Positions 26,195 to 34,424 of a DNA stretch of 64,000 nt are shown piece after piece. The position numbers and the translations under genes are program-made. Origin of the DNA: CAVVIG01 sp050249955 (GTDB lineage Bacteria; Acidobacteriota; Vicinamibacteria; Vicinamibacterales; CAVVIG01). Each line of letters begins with the position of its first letter. The stretch's first letter is position 1. The DNA is taken from assembly GCA_050249955.1 (NCBI GenBank), contig JBFWPN010000010.1, positions 164,531-228,530 of the forward strand, read 5' to 3'. Below the pieces are notes generated by a model. It worked only from the letters and a program-made list of their open reading frames with translations, was not told where the DNA came from and did no database searches.

Positions 26195-27006
26195 CGCCGG
26201 GGCGTTCCTGGCTCGTCGACACCGCGCAGGCCTTCGACCTGGTGGCGGGTGAATACGACCGGACGAACCGGGAGAACCCGATCCTGGCACACATGCGCCG
26301 GACCACGATCGACGCGGTCCGCCGTCACGTGCCGCCAGGGGCCGCGCTGCTGGACCTGGGCTGCGGCCCCGGCACCGACCACCCGACGCTGACGAGGGAC
26401 GGCTACCGGGTCACCGGCATCGACGCCTCGGCCCGCATGGTGGCAGAAGCGCGGAGGCGCGCCGACGAGGGGCCAGGACTTCCGAGGCCGGACATCCACT
26501 GGCAGTCGGTCGATGAACTGGACCGGTTTCCCGCGGCGTCGTTCGATGCCGCCTTCTCGAACTTCGGGCCGCTGAACTGCGTACCCGACCTTGGCGAGGT
26601 GGCCCGGGGGCTGCACGCCGTGGTGCGGCCGGGCGGGGTGATGGTCGCCTCCGTCATCGGCCGCGTGTGCCCGTGGGAGACGGCGCTGTACCTGGCGCGC
26701 GGGCAGGTGGGCCGCGCGTTCCTCCGGTTCAGGCGGGGGCTCGTGCCGGTGCCGCTCCGGGAGGGCACCATCTGGATGCGCTACCTGACCCCGCGCGAGT
26801 TCGCCCGGCCGTTCCTCGAGGTGGGCTTCACACGGTGCAATCTCTTCGGCATGGGCGTGGTGGCGCCACCCCCATATCTGGAGCACCTCGCGACGCGGTA
26901 TCCGCGGGTCACGGCCGCGCTCCTTGCTGCGGACCGGCGCGTGGGCGGGCTGCCCCTGTGCCGATCGATGGGCGACCACTTCGTCATCGTCCTTCGGCGC
27001 GGGTGA
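26185..27006 (+). CDS. Class I SAM-dependent methyltransferase
   Basis: 273 residues. Motif I LLDLGCGPGTDHPTL, motif II acid in VTGIDASARM and FDAAFSNFGPLNCV give a standard Rossmann methyltransferase. The first ~20 residues (AFDLVAGEYDRTNREN) match the UbiE/Coq5-like start. No membrane segment. Starts with ATG inside the last codons of the radical SAM gene. It may methylate the product of the neighbouring glycosyltransferase or radical SAM steps. Confidence 0.85.
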   Translation: MAVAPGRSWLVDTAQAFDLVAGEYDRTNRENPILAHMRRTTIDAVRRHVPPGAALLDLGCGPGTDHPTLTRDGYRVTGIDASARMVAEARRRADEGPGLPRPDIHWQSVDELDRFPAASFDAAFSNFGPLNCVPDLGEVARGLHAVVRPGGVMVASVIGRVCPWETALYLARGQVGRAFLRFRRGLVPVPLREGTIWMRYLTPREFARPFLEVGFTRCNLFGMGVVAPPPYLEHLATRYPRVTAALLAADRRVGGLPLCRSMGDHFVIVLRRG

Positions 27007-27010
27007 GGCA

Positions 27011-27907
27011 ATGTGGACCCCTGACTTTGCCTGCCCCCGCTGCGCGGCGCCGCTCGGTTCGAGCGTCCCGGACACGTGTGGTGCCTGCGGCGGGCAGTAC
27101 GGCTGCCGGCTCGGCATCCTCCGTTTCCTCCCGACGCGTCCGGAGGGGCTGGCGGTGTTCCTCGCGCAGTATCGAGCGGTGAGGCGGGCGGACGGTCACG
27201 TGGCCACGAGCCTCGAGCGGTTCCGCGCGCTGCCCGACGCTGGAGCCGACGATCCCAACGCGGCGGAGTGGCGCATCAGGCGCCAGAGCTTCCGCACGTT
27301 CCTCGACCGGGTGTGCGGCCGGAGCGCCGCTGGGCTGCGCGTCCTCGACGTGGGAGCCGGCTGCGGCTGGCTCGCGCATCGCATGGCGCGCCTCGGCGCA
27401 GCCGCCGTGGCGGTTGACGTGAACGACGACGGCGAGGACGGCCTCGGCGTGGTGGCCCGTGCCGGCGGGCCCGGACTCACGCTGGTACAGGCGGACTTCG
27501 ATGCGCTGCCGTTCACGCCGCACCAGTTCGATGCCGTGGTCCTCAATGCCTCCCTGCACTACGCCCCCGACCCGGTGAGCACGCTCGTCCGCGTGGCACG
27601 GATGGTCGCGGCCGGGGGCGCCCTTGTCGTGATGGACTCGCCGATGTTCGTGCGCGCAGACGATGGCCGGTTGATGGTGAGGGAGCACGGGGCGGCCATC
27701 GCCTCGGCGGCCGGCGTGGCAACGGCGGTACGGCCTGGACCTGGCTTCCTGACCTTCGAGCAGCTTCGCGATGCTGCCGACCATGTGTGCCTGCGTCCGC
27801 AGTTCATCGCATCAGACGGTCCCCTGGCGTGGCGCGTGCGCCGGGCCTGGTCCGGCTGGCGGCTCGGTCGCGCCCCGGCGGCGTTCGGTGTGTGGGTGGC
27901 CCGATGA
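27011..27907 (+). CDS. Methyltransferase with N-terminal Trm112-like zinc ribbon
   Basis: 298 residues. A short zinc ribbon opens the protein: CPRCAAPL and CGACGGQYGCRLGILRFL, four cysteines in two CX2C pairs with the Trm112-like ending. The methyltransferase domain begins at about residue 110 (VLDVGAGCGWLAHRMA, AVAVDVNDD, FDAVVLNASLHYAPDP). Zinc-ribbon methyltransferases of this layout are frequent in glycan and natural-product clusters. ATG 4 nt after the previous stop; stop overlaps the next start as ATGA. Confidence 0.85.
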   Translation: MWTPDFACPRCAAPLGSSVPDTCGACGGQYGCRLGILRFLPTRPEGLAVFLAQYRAVRRADGHVATSLERFRALPDAGADDPNAAEWRIRRQSFRTFLDRVCGRSAAGLRVLDVGAGCGWLAHRMARLGAAAVAVDVNDDGEDGLGVVARAGGPGLTLVQADFDALPFTPHQFDAVVLNASLHYAPDPVSTLVRVARMVAAGGALVVMDSPMFVRADDGRLMVREHGAAIASAAGVATAVRPGPGFLTFEQLRDAADHVCLRPQFIASDGPLAWRVRRAWSGWRLGRAPAAFGVWVAR

Positions 27908-29388
27908 TCCTCTTCTACAACCCGCTGTCGACAACACCCGGGAAGCAGCCGCTCCCCCTGTCCCTGCTCGCGCTCGCTGCCGTGGTGGATGGCCACGAGC
28001 CGTGGGGGCTGGTGGACGGGAACATCGATCCGGACCCTGCAGCCACCATCGTCGAGCGATTCCGGCGCGAGGGCGGGCACGGTGGCCCGCCGCTTCTCGC
28101 GGTGACCGTGATGCCGGGGCCGCAGGTGCGCCAGGCCGTACCGGTCTGCAAGGCCGTTCGCGATCAGCTTCCCGAAGTGCGCATCGTGTGGGGCGGGTAC
28201 TTCCCCACGCAGCACACCGAGGTGGTGATGGCGGCGCCCTACGTGGATTTCGTCGTCAGGTCGCAGGGCGAACGTCCGCTGCTGGAACTGCTCTCGGCCC
28301 TTCGAGGCGAGCGCCCGGCGCAGGCCGTGAGCGGCCTGACCTGGAGGCGCGAGAACGGTGCGATCGTCACGAACCCCATCGGACCGATGAGTGCCCTGGA
28401 CGATCTTCCCGACCTGCCGTACGACCGGATCGAGATGGAGCGCTACATCCAGCCGACCTATCTCGGGCGGCGCACGGTGGCCCACGCGACGTCGTTCGGG
28501 TGCCCGTTCGCGTGCAGCTTCTGTGCGGTGGTGGCGATGACCGGTCGGCGATGGCTCGCGCAGTCGCCGGCCCGCGTCGAACAGGTCCTGCATCGGCTGA
28601 AGCGTGATTACGGCATCGACGCCGTGCAGATGCACGACATGGACTTCTTCATCAGCGAGGAGCGCGTCGCCGAGATTGCCTCGCGCCTCGTACCGCTTGG
28701 ACTGACCTGGTGGGCACTCGGGCGGGTCGACACGCTGATGCGTTACTCGGAGCGGACCTGGGCACTGATGGTGCGCTCGGGGCTGAAGATGGTGTTCTCC
28801 GGCGCGGAGACCGGCTCGGACGCCACGCTGGCCGCGATGAACAAGGGGGGCACGTCGTCACCGGCGCTGACCCTCGAACTGGCAGCCCGGATGAAGCGCT
28901 TCGGGGTCGTCCCGGAGTTCTCCTTCGTGCTGGGTGCGCCGCCGGATCCGGAGGGGGATGCGCGGCGGACGTTCGAGTTCATCCGGCAGGTGAAGGCCAT
29001 CAATCCTGCGACCGAGGTGATCCTCTACACCTACACGCCGGTGCCCGGTGAGAACGGGCTCTTCGAGGCGGCCACGACGCGGGGCTTCACCTTTCCCCGC
29101 ACGCTGGACGAGTGGGCGTCGGAGGAGTGGAGCCGTGCCATGCTCAGGCGAGGGGAGCGGATTCCCTGGCTGGCCGGAGGCCTGCGTGCCCGCGTCCGCA
29201 ACTTCGAGCGCGTGCTGAACGCCTTCTATCCGACCGTGACGGACCAGCGACTGACACCTGCGCGCCGTGCGGTCCTGCGCGGGCTCAGCGCCTGGCGGTA
29301 TGCCCTCAGGGTGTACGACGCCCCCTACGAACTCCACGCCCTGCAGCGGCTGCTCAAGTACCAGCGCCCGGAGACCACGGGGTTCTGA
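27904..29388 (+). CDS. Second B12-binding-type radical SAM protein
   Basis: 494 residues. The N-terminal B12-type domain contains LLAVTVMPGPQVRQAV and VWGGYFPTQHTEVVM. The radical SAM core has TSFGCPFACSFCAVV (CX3CX2C) and FSGAETGSDATLAAMNKG. The spacing is the same as in the first B12 radical SAM protein of this operon but the sequences are quite different, so the two probably carry out different steps. The FGCPFxCxFC text is typical of class B methylases and cyclases such as those acting on lipids and antibiotics. The last ~80 residues are helical and Arg-rich. Coupled to both neighbours by overlaps. Confidence 0.87.
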   Translation: MILFYNPLSTTPGKQPLPLSLLALAAVVDGHEPWGLVDGNIDPDPAATIVERFRREGGHGGPPLLAVTVMPGPQVRQAVPVCKAVRDQLPEVRIVWGGYFPTQHTEVVMAAPYVDFVVRSQGERPLLELLSALRGERPAQAVSGLTWRRENGAIVTNPIGPMSALDDLPDLPYDRIEMERYIQPTYLGRRTVAHATSFGCPFACSFCAVVAMTGRRWLAQSPARVEQVLHRLKRDYGIDAVQMHDMDFFISEERVAEIASRLVPLGLTWWALGRVDTLMRYSERTWALMVRSGLKMVFSGAETGSDATLAAMNKGGTSSPALTLELAARMKRFGVVPEFSFVLGAPPDPEGDARRTFEFIRQVKAINPATEVILYTYTPVPGENGLFEAATTRGFTFPRTLDEWASEEWSRAMLRRGERIPWLAGGLRARVRNFERVLNAFYPTVTDQRLTPARRAVLRGLSAWRYALRVYDAPYELHALQRLLKYQRPETTGF

Positions 29389-30068
29389 TGCCTGCAGCGA
29401 AGAGGCTCCTGGCGCGCCTGCGCCGCACGCGCGTGGTCCGGCTCGACGCAGAGACGGCGTACACGCGATGGGCGCCGGTATACCCCGCGCGCGCCCACAA
29501 TGCGGTGATGGCGGCCGAGGCCGATGCCCTGCGGCCCCTGGTCCTCGGGTGTCGCGCGGGCCGTGCGCTGGATGTCGGCACCGGCACCGGACGCAACCTG
29601 GCGCTCCTTCGGCGGATAGGTGCAGGCCTCGTGGCCGGCGTGGACCTCTCGGCCGCCATGCTGGGGCATGCGGAACGCGGGGCGGTCCTCGTCAGGGCGA
29701 ACGCCATGCAGTTGCCGTTTGCGGATGGCACCTTCGACCTCGTCACGTCGTCGCTGATGTGCGGTGACATCGAGGACCTGGCAGGCTGGCTCGCGGAAGC
29801 CTCGCGCGTGCTTCGACCTGGCGGCAGCCTGATCTACTCGGACTTCCACCCGTCGTGGGGTGAGCAGGGGTGGACGAGGACCTTCACCGGCGACGATGGG
29901 CGCACGTATCAGTTGCCGTTGCACCCGCACACCCTGGCCCAGCACCTCGGCGTGCTCGGCGGAGCGGGCATGAAGGTCGGCTCCGTGGTGACGCCTTGCG
30001 CCACCGCGCACCCGCTGCCAATCCTGACCGTGATCCATGCGGTTCGCGAGGATGGTGGCGAGGCGTGA
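29388..30068 (+). CDS. Class I SAM-dependent methyltransferase
   Basis: 226 residues: TAYTRWAPVYPARAHN at the N-terminus, motif I ALDVGTGTGRNLALL, GVDLSAAMLGHA, then LPFADGTFDLVTSSLMCG and VLRPGGSLIYSDF. It belongs to the UbiE-like group. The ATG overlaps the preceding stop by 1 nt and the next gene begins inside its stop (GTGA). Third methyltransferase of the operon, suggesting a product with several methyl groups or one built through methylated intermediates. Confidence 0.85.
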   Translation: MPAAKRLLARLRRTRVVRLDAETAYTRWAPVYPARAHNAVMAAEADALRPLVLGCRAGRALDVGTGTGRNLALLRRIGAGLVAGVDLSAAMLGHAERGAVLVRANAMQLPFADGTFDLVTSSLMCGDIEDLAGWLAEASRVLRPGGSLIYSDFHPSWGEQGWTRTFTGDDGRTYQLPLHPHTLAQHLGVLGGAGMKVGSVVTPCATAHPLPILTVIHAVREDGGEA

Positions 30069-31285
30069 TCCTGCCCTGGCAGCCGGCGATGTCGTTCGTG
30101 AACGCTCGCGTGGTCACTCCCGCCGGCGAAGCCCGGTCACTGAGGTTCCGCCACGCGGTGCTTGCCGTGGACGAGCCGCCCCGTCCCGGCGATCACGTCG
30201 TGGACCTGGAGGGCCGTTACGTGCTGCCCGGCCTGATCAATGCACACGACCACCTGGAACTGAACCACTACGGGCAACTGCGCCCTCGCGAACGCTACGG
30301 CAACGCACGGGAGTGGATCGCGGACCTCGCTGCGATCATCCGGACCTCCCCGGCGATCGTCGAACGCAGCCGCATCCACCTGGCCGATCGACTGTTCATC
30401 GGCGGCCTCAAGAACCTCCTGTCCGGGGTCACCACCGTGGCACATCACAACCCGCTCTATCGGGAGTTCGGGCGGCAGTTCCCGGTGGGCCTGATCCGAC
30501 GGTTCGGGTGGGCCCACTCCCTGGGCCTCGAGCACGGAGCGGCGGGTGCCCACGGCGAACCGGGCGGCGTGGTGCACGCGCGGCACGCCGCAACGCCACC
30601 TGACGCGCCGTTCCTCGTCCATGCCGCAGAAGGGGTGGATGCCGAGGCGGCTGCCGAGGAGCAGGCGCTCGATGCACGCGGCGTGCTCACGCCGAACACC
30701 GTGCTCGTGCACGGCACCGCCATTACACCCCGTCGGTGGGAACCGCTCTTCGGGCGGGGCGTGAGCCTGGCGTGGTGCCCCGCGTCGAATCAGTGCCTGT
30801 TCGGCCAGACCGTGCCGATGCCCACCCTGCTGGCGCAGCCCGCCTCGGCCGGGCGGGTGGCGATCGGCACCGATTCGCGGCTCACCGGCGCCGCCGACCT
30901 GCTCGATGAACTGCGCGTGGCCGCGTCGACCGGCGTGGGGCCGGAGCCCCTGCTGGCCATGGTCACTGCCTGGGCCGCGCGCGTCCTGCGCTGCGGCGAC
31001 ACGGGCCTGATTCAGCCACGGATGCGGGCGGACCTGATGGTGATTCCGGCACTCGGGGGTACGGCGGCCGAGTCGTTGCTCCGGTGTCGACGGTCCGATG
31101 TGGCACTGGTGGTCAGGCGCGGTACGCCGGTCGTCGCCGACCCGTCGATCGGGGCCGCGTTCACGTGCAGGAAGATGCCGACGCGCCCCGTGGACGTCGA
31201 CGGGCGCATACGGCTCATCGAGGCCGGCCTCGCGCATCGCATCACGACCTGCCTGCTCGCCGAACCCGGAGTCACCGTCGCATGA
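30065..31285 (+). CDS. Amidohydrolase superfamily metal-dependent hydrolase
   Basis: 406 residues from a GTG overlapping the previous stop; an ATG at 30089 is the alternative. Metal ligands of the amidohydrolase barrel are in order: HxH in NAHDHLELN, a His in FLVHAAEG, a His in LVHGTAIT, and the Asp in IGTDSRLTG. The pattern resembles chlorohydrolase/cytosine-deaminase-type members that remove an amino or amide group from a ring or chain. It is last in the operon and its 3' end overlaps the opposite glycosyltransferase gene by 14 nt. In this setting it probably trims or deaminates a biosynthetic intermediate; the substrate is not evident. Confidence 0.82.
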   Translation: MILPWQPAMSFVNARVVTPAGEARSLRFRHAVLAVDEPPRPGDHVVDLEGRYVLPGLINAHDHLELNHYGQLRPRERYGNAREWIADLAAIIRTSPAIVERSRIHLADRLFIGGLKNLLSGVTTVAHHNPLYREFGRQFPVGLIRRFGWAHSLGLEHGAAGAHGEPGGVVHARHAATPPDAPFLVHAAEGVDAEAAAEEQALDARGVLTPNTVLVHGTAITPRRWEPLFGRGVSLAWCPASNQCLFGQTVPMPTLLAQPASAGRVAIGTDSRLTGAADLLDELRVAASTGVGPEPLLAMVTAWAARVLRCGDTGLIQPRMRADLMVIPALGGTAAESLLRCRRSDVALVVRRGTPVVADPSIGAAFTCRKMPTRPVDVDGRIRLIEAGLAHRITTCLLAEPGVTVA

Positions 31286-32417
31286 GCATCAGCCAGTCGC
31301 GCAGGCGAGCAGCGGAGTGGTGACGGTCGAGCGATTCGTAGAGTGCCTCGAACCGCGCCGCGGTCGCGTTCGCATCGTGCGCGCGTGCCCAGGCTGCCGC
31401 CGCGCCAGCCAGTCGCTGCCGGCGACCGGGGTCGCGCAGCAACGCCTCGATGGCGGCCGCGAGTGCACCCGCGTCGCCGGGAGGCACCGCCACCGCGGCG
31501 TCAGGCGTCCAGTCGGCGACATAGCCGACCGCCGTGCCGACGATCGGCACGCCGCAGGCCGCCGCTTCCAGCAGCACCACGCCAGCCGCTTCGTGCAGCG
31601 AGCTCAGCACGAAGAGATGTGCGGCATGATGGAGCGCGACCAGGGCCTCGCTCGGCAGGAAGCCATGGAAGGTGACATGGTCGCGAACCCCGAGTCCGGC
31701 AGCCAGTGTCTCGAGCGTGCCGCCAAGCGTGTCCTCGCCGACGACGTCGAGATGCGCGTCGAGGCCGCGTGTCCGCAGCTGCGCGAAGGCCGTGAGGAGC
31801 GTGCGCTGATCCTTCACCGGGTTGAGCGACGCCACGTGCAGGAGCCGATAGGGTGTGTCGACCGGCTGGGCGGAGCGTTCCACGAAGAGCCCGGTGTCCA
31901 CGCCGAGCGGGATGACGACAGGCTCGAGTCCGTGCTGGCGGGCCAGGGCCGCCTGGAAGGCGCTGCAGACGGTGACGCGGGTCGCCCAGCGCGACGCCAG
32001 GCGCACCGCCCAGCGACCGCGTGCGGTTCGCTGCAGTCCATAGCCCGCCTGTGGAACGGACGCGAACTCACCGCTGTCGAGCGTGACAATCGAGGGTATG
32101 CCCAGGCGTCGCGCCAGGGGAGCCACGACGCGCCCGGCCGGCTGTGCCCAGTACGCATGGATCACGTCGAATGGCCCGTGCGCGGCAAGCGCTCGTGCCA
32201 GGGCCGCTCGCTGGCGACGGGCACCCTCGGGGCGTCCAAGGTCGTGAACCGTGGCTCCGAGCAGGGGATAGGTGGCCGGTGCGTCGAGGTAGCGGAGCAC
32301 GAACACCGACACCGCATGTCGTCGCGCGATCCGCTCGACCAGCCAGAGGAGCGACGGGATGACCCTGTCGCGTCCGCTGCGGTCGACGCCGCCGGTGACG
32401 ACCAACGCGATGCGCAT
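31272..32417 (-). CDS. GT-B (family 4-type) glycosyltransferase
   Basis: 381 residues. N-terminal domain MRIALVVTGGVDRSGRDRVIPS with FDVIHAYWAQPAG; C-terminal domain LLHVASLNPVKDQRTLL, FHGFLPSEAL and SSLHEAAGVVLLEAAACG, the EX7E nucleotide-sugar site. Cytoplasmic. The start is ATG at 32417 with no Shine-Dalgarno sequence; TATAGT ends 5 nt upstream, so the message is probably leaderless. Divergent from another GT4 gene with only 36 nt between start codons. Confidence 0.88.
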   Translation of the reverse strand: MRIALVVTGGVDRSGRDRVIPSLLWLVERIARRHAVSVFVLRYLDAPATYPLLGATVHDLGRPEGARRQRAALARALAAHGPFDVIHAYWAQPAGRVVAPLARRLGIPSIVTLDSGEFASVPQAGYGLQRTARGRWAVRLASRWATRVTVCSAFQAALARQHGLEPVVIPLGVDTGLFVERSAQPVDTPYRLLHVASLNPVKDQRTLLTAFAQLRTRGLDAHLDVVGEDTLGGTLETLAAGLGVRDHVTFHGFLPSEALVALHHAAHLFVLSSLHEAAGVVLLEAAACGVPIVGTAVGYVADWTPDAAVAVPPGDAGALAAAIEALLRDPGRRQRLAGAAAAWARAHDANATAARFEALYESLDRHHSAARLRDWLMLMRR

Positions 32418-32422
32418 GCGTC

Positions 32423-32428
32423 ACTATA
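32423..32428 (-). promoter_or_regulatory. -10 box for the leftward glycosyltransferase gene
   Basis: TATAGT on the minus strand, 5 nt before the ATG at 32417, in a 36-nt divergent gap. The implied start of transcription falls on the first codon. Confidence 0.45.
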
Positions 32429-32453
32429 GCTGTCCGCGTCCGTGGGGCACCGC

Positions 32454-33593
32454 ATGAAGCTGGTCGTGGTCAACCTCGCGTTCGCCGCGGATCTCCTCGG
32501 ACCCGACGACCTTCTCACGCGCTACCACTCGCTCGTCGGGTGGGCCGACGCGCTCACGCAGGCGGGTGCGTCGGTCACGGTCGTCCAGGCCTTCACGCAC
32601 GACGAGCACCGCCATCGACGCGGGGTCGACTACATCTTCTGCCGCACCCGCAGGTCGTCGTTCCTGCCAGACGACGGCGTGCGGGCGGCGGTGCAGGCGG
32701 CGGAGCCGGACGTGGTGCACGTCAACGGGCTCGACGCACCGATGCAGGCATGGTGGCTCCGGCGTGCCCTGGCGCCGGCCGCCGCCCTGGTGGTGCAGGA
32801 CCACGCGGGAACGCCGACCAGGCCCGGTACGCTGCGGGCTTCGCTCCGGCGCCGCGCCATGCGGGCGCCGGACGCGTTCCTCTTCACGACATGGGAGCAG
32901 GCCGCGCCGTGGCTCGAGGGCGGGTTCATCCGGGAGGCGTGGCGCGTGCAGACGGTGCTCGAGGCAAGCACGACCGTCGAGCCAATCGAGCCGTCGCGTG
33001 CCCGCGCGCAGGTCGGGCTCACCGGTGCACCCGCCATCGTCTGGGTAGGCCGACTCACGCCGAACAAGGATCCCCTGGTCGTCCTGGAGGGGATCGAGCG
33101 TGCTGCGGCGGTGCTGCCGGACCTGACCTGCTCGATGCTGTTCAGCGATCGGACGCTGCTTGCCGCCGTGCAGGACAGGGTGGACGGGTCGAGGGTCCTG
33201 CGTCCGCGCGTGAGGCTCGTCGGCGAGGTGCCCCACGGGGACATTGCGGCGTGGTTGAGTGCGGCGGACGTCTTCGTGCTCGGCAGCCACCACGAAGGGT
33301 CCGGATACGCGGCGATCGAGGCGTGCGCGTGCGGGGCGGAGCCGGTGCTGACCGACATTCCCTCGTTCCGGTTCATCACGGGAGGCGGCGCAATTGGCGC
33401 ACACTGGCCACCGGGGGACGCCGTGCGGTTGTCGGAGGCATTGGTCGCGGCGTCTGGGGCTTCGCGTGCGCGCGGTCGGGCGGTTGTGCGCGCGCACTTC
33501 GATCGGCAACTGAGCTGGACCGCGGTGGGTGCGCGTGCACTGGAGATCTACAGGCACGTTCTCGAGCGGCGCCGGAGCCCTCAGGGCCACTGA
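32454..33593 (+). CDS. GT-B (family 4-type) glycosyltransferase
   Basis: 379 residues from the ATG at 32454, preceded by GTGGGG at a workable distance; a GTG at 32442 is possible. Family text: PDVVHVNGLDAPMQAW, VWVGRLTPNKDPLVVLEGI, VRLVGEVPHGDIAAWL, and LGSHHEGSGYAAIEACACG (EX7E region). Cytoplasmic sugar transfer, probably to the same envelope polymer as the other enzymes nearby. It precedes the hydrolase/MurF-like/Ddl-like cassette by 27 nt, but a TACACT box in that gap suggests a separate promoter for the latter. Confidence 0.85.
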   Translation: MKLVVVNLAFAADLLGPDDLLTRYHSLVGWADALTQAGASVTVVQAFTHDEHRHRRGVDYIFCRTRRSSFLPDDGVRAAVQAAEPDVVHVNGLDAPMQAWWLRRALAPAAALVVQDHAGTPTRPGTLRASLRRRAMRAPDAFLFTTWEQAAPWLEGGFIREAWRVQTVLEASTTVEPIEPSRARAQVGLTGAPAIVWVGRLTPNKDPLVVLEGIERAAAVLPDLTCSMLFSDRTLLAAVQDRVDGSRVLRPRVRLVGEVPHGDIAAWLSAADVFVLGSHHEGSGYAAIEACACGAEPVLTDIPSFRFITGGGAIGAHWPPGDAVRLSEALVAASGASRARGRAVVRAHFDRQLSWTAVGARALEIYRHVLERRRSPQGH

Positions 33594-33602
33594 CCTGCGT
33601 GC

Positions 33603-33608
33603 TACACT
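33603..33608 (+). promoter_or_regulatory. Possible -10 box before the hydrolase/MurF-like/Ddl-like cassette
   Basis: TACACT, 12 nt upstream of the TTG start at 33621. No clear -35 box. Similar TACAAT/TACACT boxes occur close to other starts in the window. Confidence 0.3.
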
Positions 33609-33620
33609 GACCCTCTCACC

Positions 33621-34424
33621 TTGCCGACCGAAGCCACCCCCATCGAACGCTTCGAGTATCACGGAGCAAGCCTCGTCGACGAGATGAGCGGCGAGCCGGC
33701 AGACGGCCACATCGTCTTCCTGCACGGATGGGGCGGCAACCGCGAGAGCCTGCGCGGCATCGCCACGCTCTTCCAGCACACGCACCGCGTGCACCTGATC
33801 GACCTGCCGGGCTTCGGCGAGGCCCCGCCCCCACCAGAGACGTGGGGCACGAACGAGTACGCCGACCTGGTCCAGCAGTACCTGCTCGACAGGGTGCAGG
33901 CCCCCGTGGTGATCGTCGGGCACTCGTTCGGTGGACGCGTGACGGTGCGGCTGGCCGCGCGCCGCCTCTCCCTGATCAGGGAAATCGTCCTCATCGGTGT
34001 CCCAGGGCTGCCGCAGCCGGCACTCTCCCGGAAGCGGCTGCGCGGGACGGCCATCCGGATGCTCCGGCGGCTGTTGATCCTGCTGAGGCCGATCGTGGGC
34101 GACCGCGGTGTCCGCTGGCACAGCGAGCGCTTCGGGTCGAAGGACTACCAGGCTGCCGGCGTCCTGCGCCCCGTGCTCGTCCGCACCGTGACCGAGGACC
34201 TCACCGAGAGCGCCTCCACCATCACGTGCCCCGCACTGCTCGTGTGGGGGGCCGAGGACGCCGAGGCGCCGCTGTGGCAGGGCCGCCGGTACGCGGAGCT
34301 GCTCGGCAGCAGGGCCACGATGTTCCTGCTGCCGCACAAGGACCATTTCCCGTACACCGGAACGGGCGCGCACCTCATCGGTCAGAAGATGCGCACGTGG
34401 ATGACCAGGGGGCACCATGACTGA
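33621..34424 (+). CDS. Alpha/beta-hydrolase fold protein
   Basis: 267 residues. Oxyanion region VFLHGWGGNRES, nucleophile elbow GHSFGGRV, acid in LLVWGAEDAEAP and histidine in LPHKDHFPY complete the triad. No signal peptide. The start is uncertain: no ATG until 33684, and I used TTG at 33621 because the strand before VFLHGWGG is needed by the fold. Its last 8 nt overlap the MurF-like gene. It may be an esterase or amidase working on the product of that ligase (inference from context). Confidence 0.75.
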   Translation: MPTEATPIERFEYHGASLVDEMSGEPADGHIVFLHGWGGNRESLRGIATLFQHTHRVHLIDLPGFGEAPPPPETWGTNEYADLVQQYLLDRVQAPVVIVGHSFGGRVTVRLAARRLSLIREIVLIGVPGLPQPALSRKRLRGTAIRMLRRLLILLRPIVGDRGVRWHSERFGSKDYQAAGVLRPVLVRTVTEDLTESASTITCPALLVWGAEDAEAPLWQGRRYAELLGSRATMFLLPHKDHFPYTGTGAHLIGQKMRTWMTRGHHD

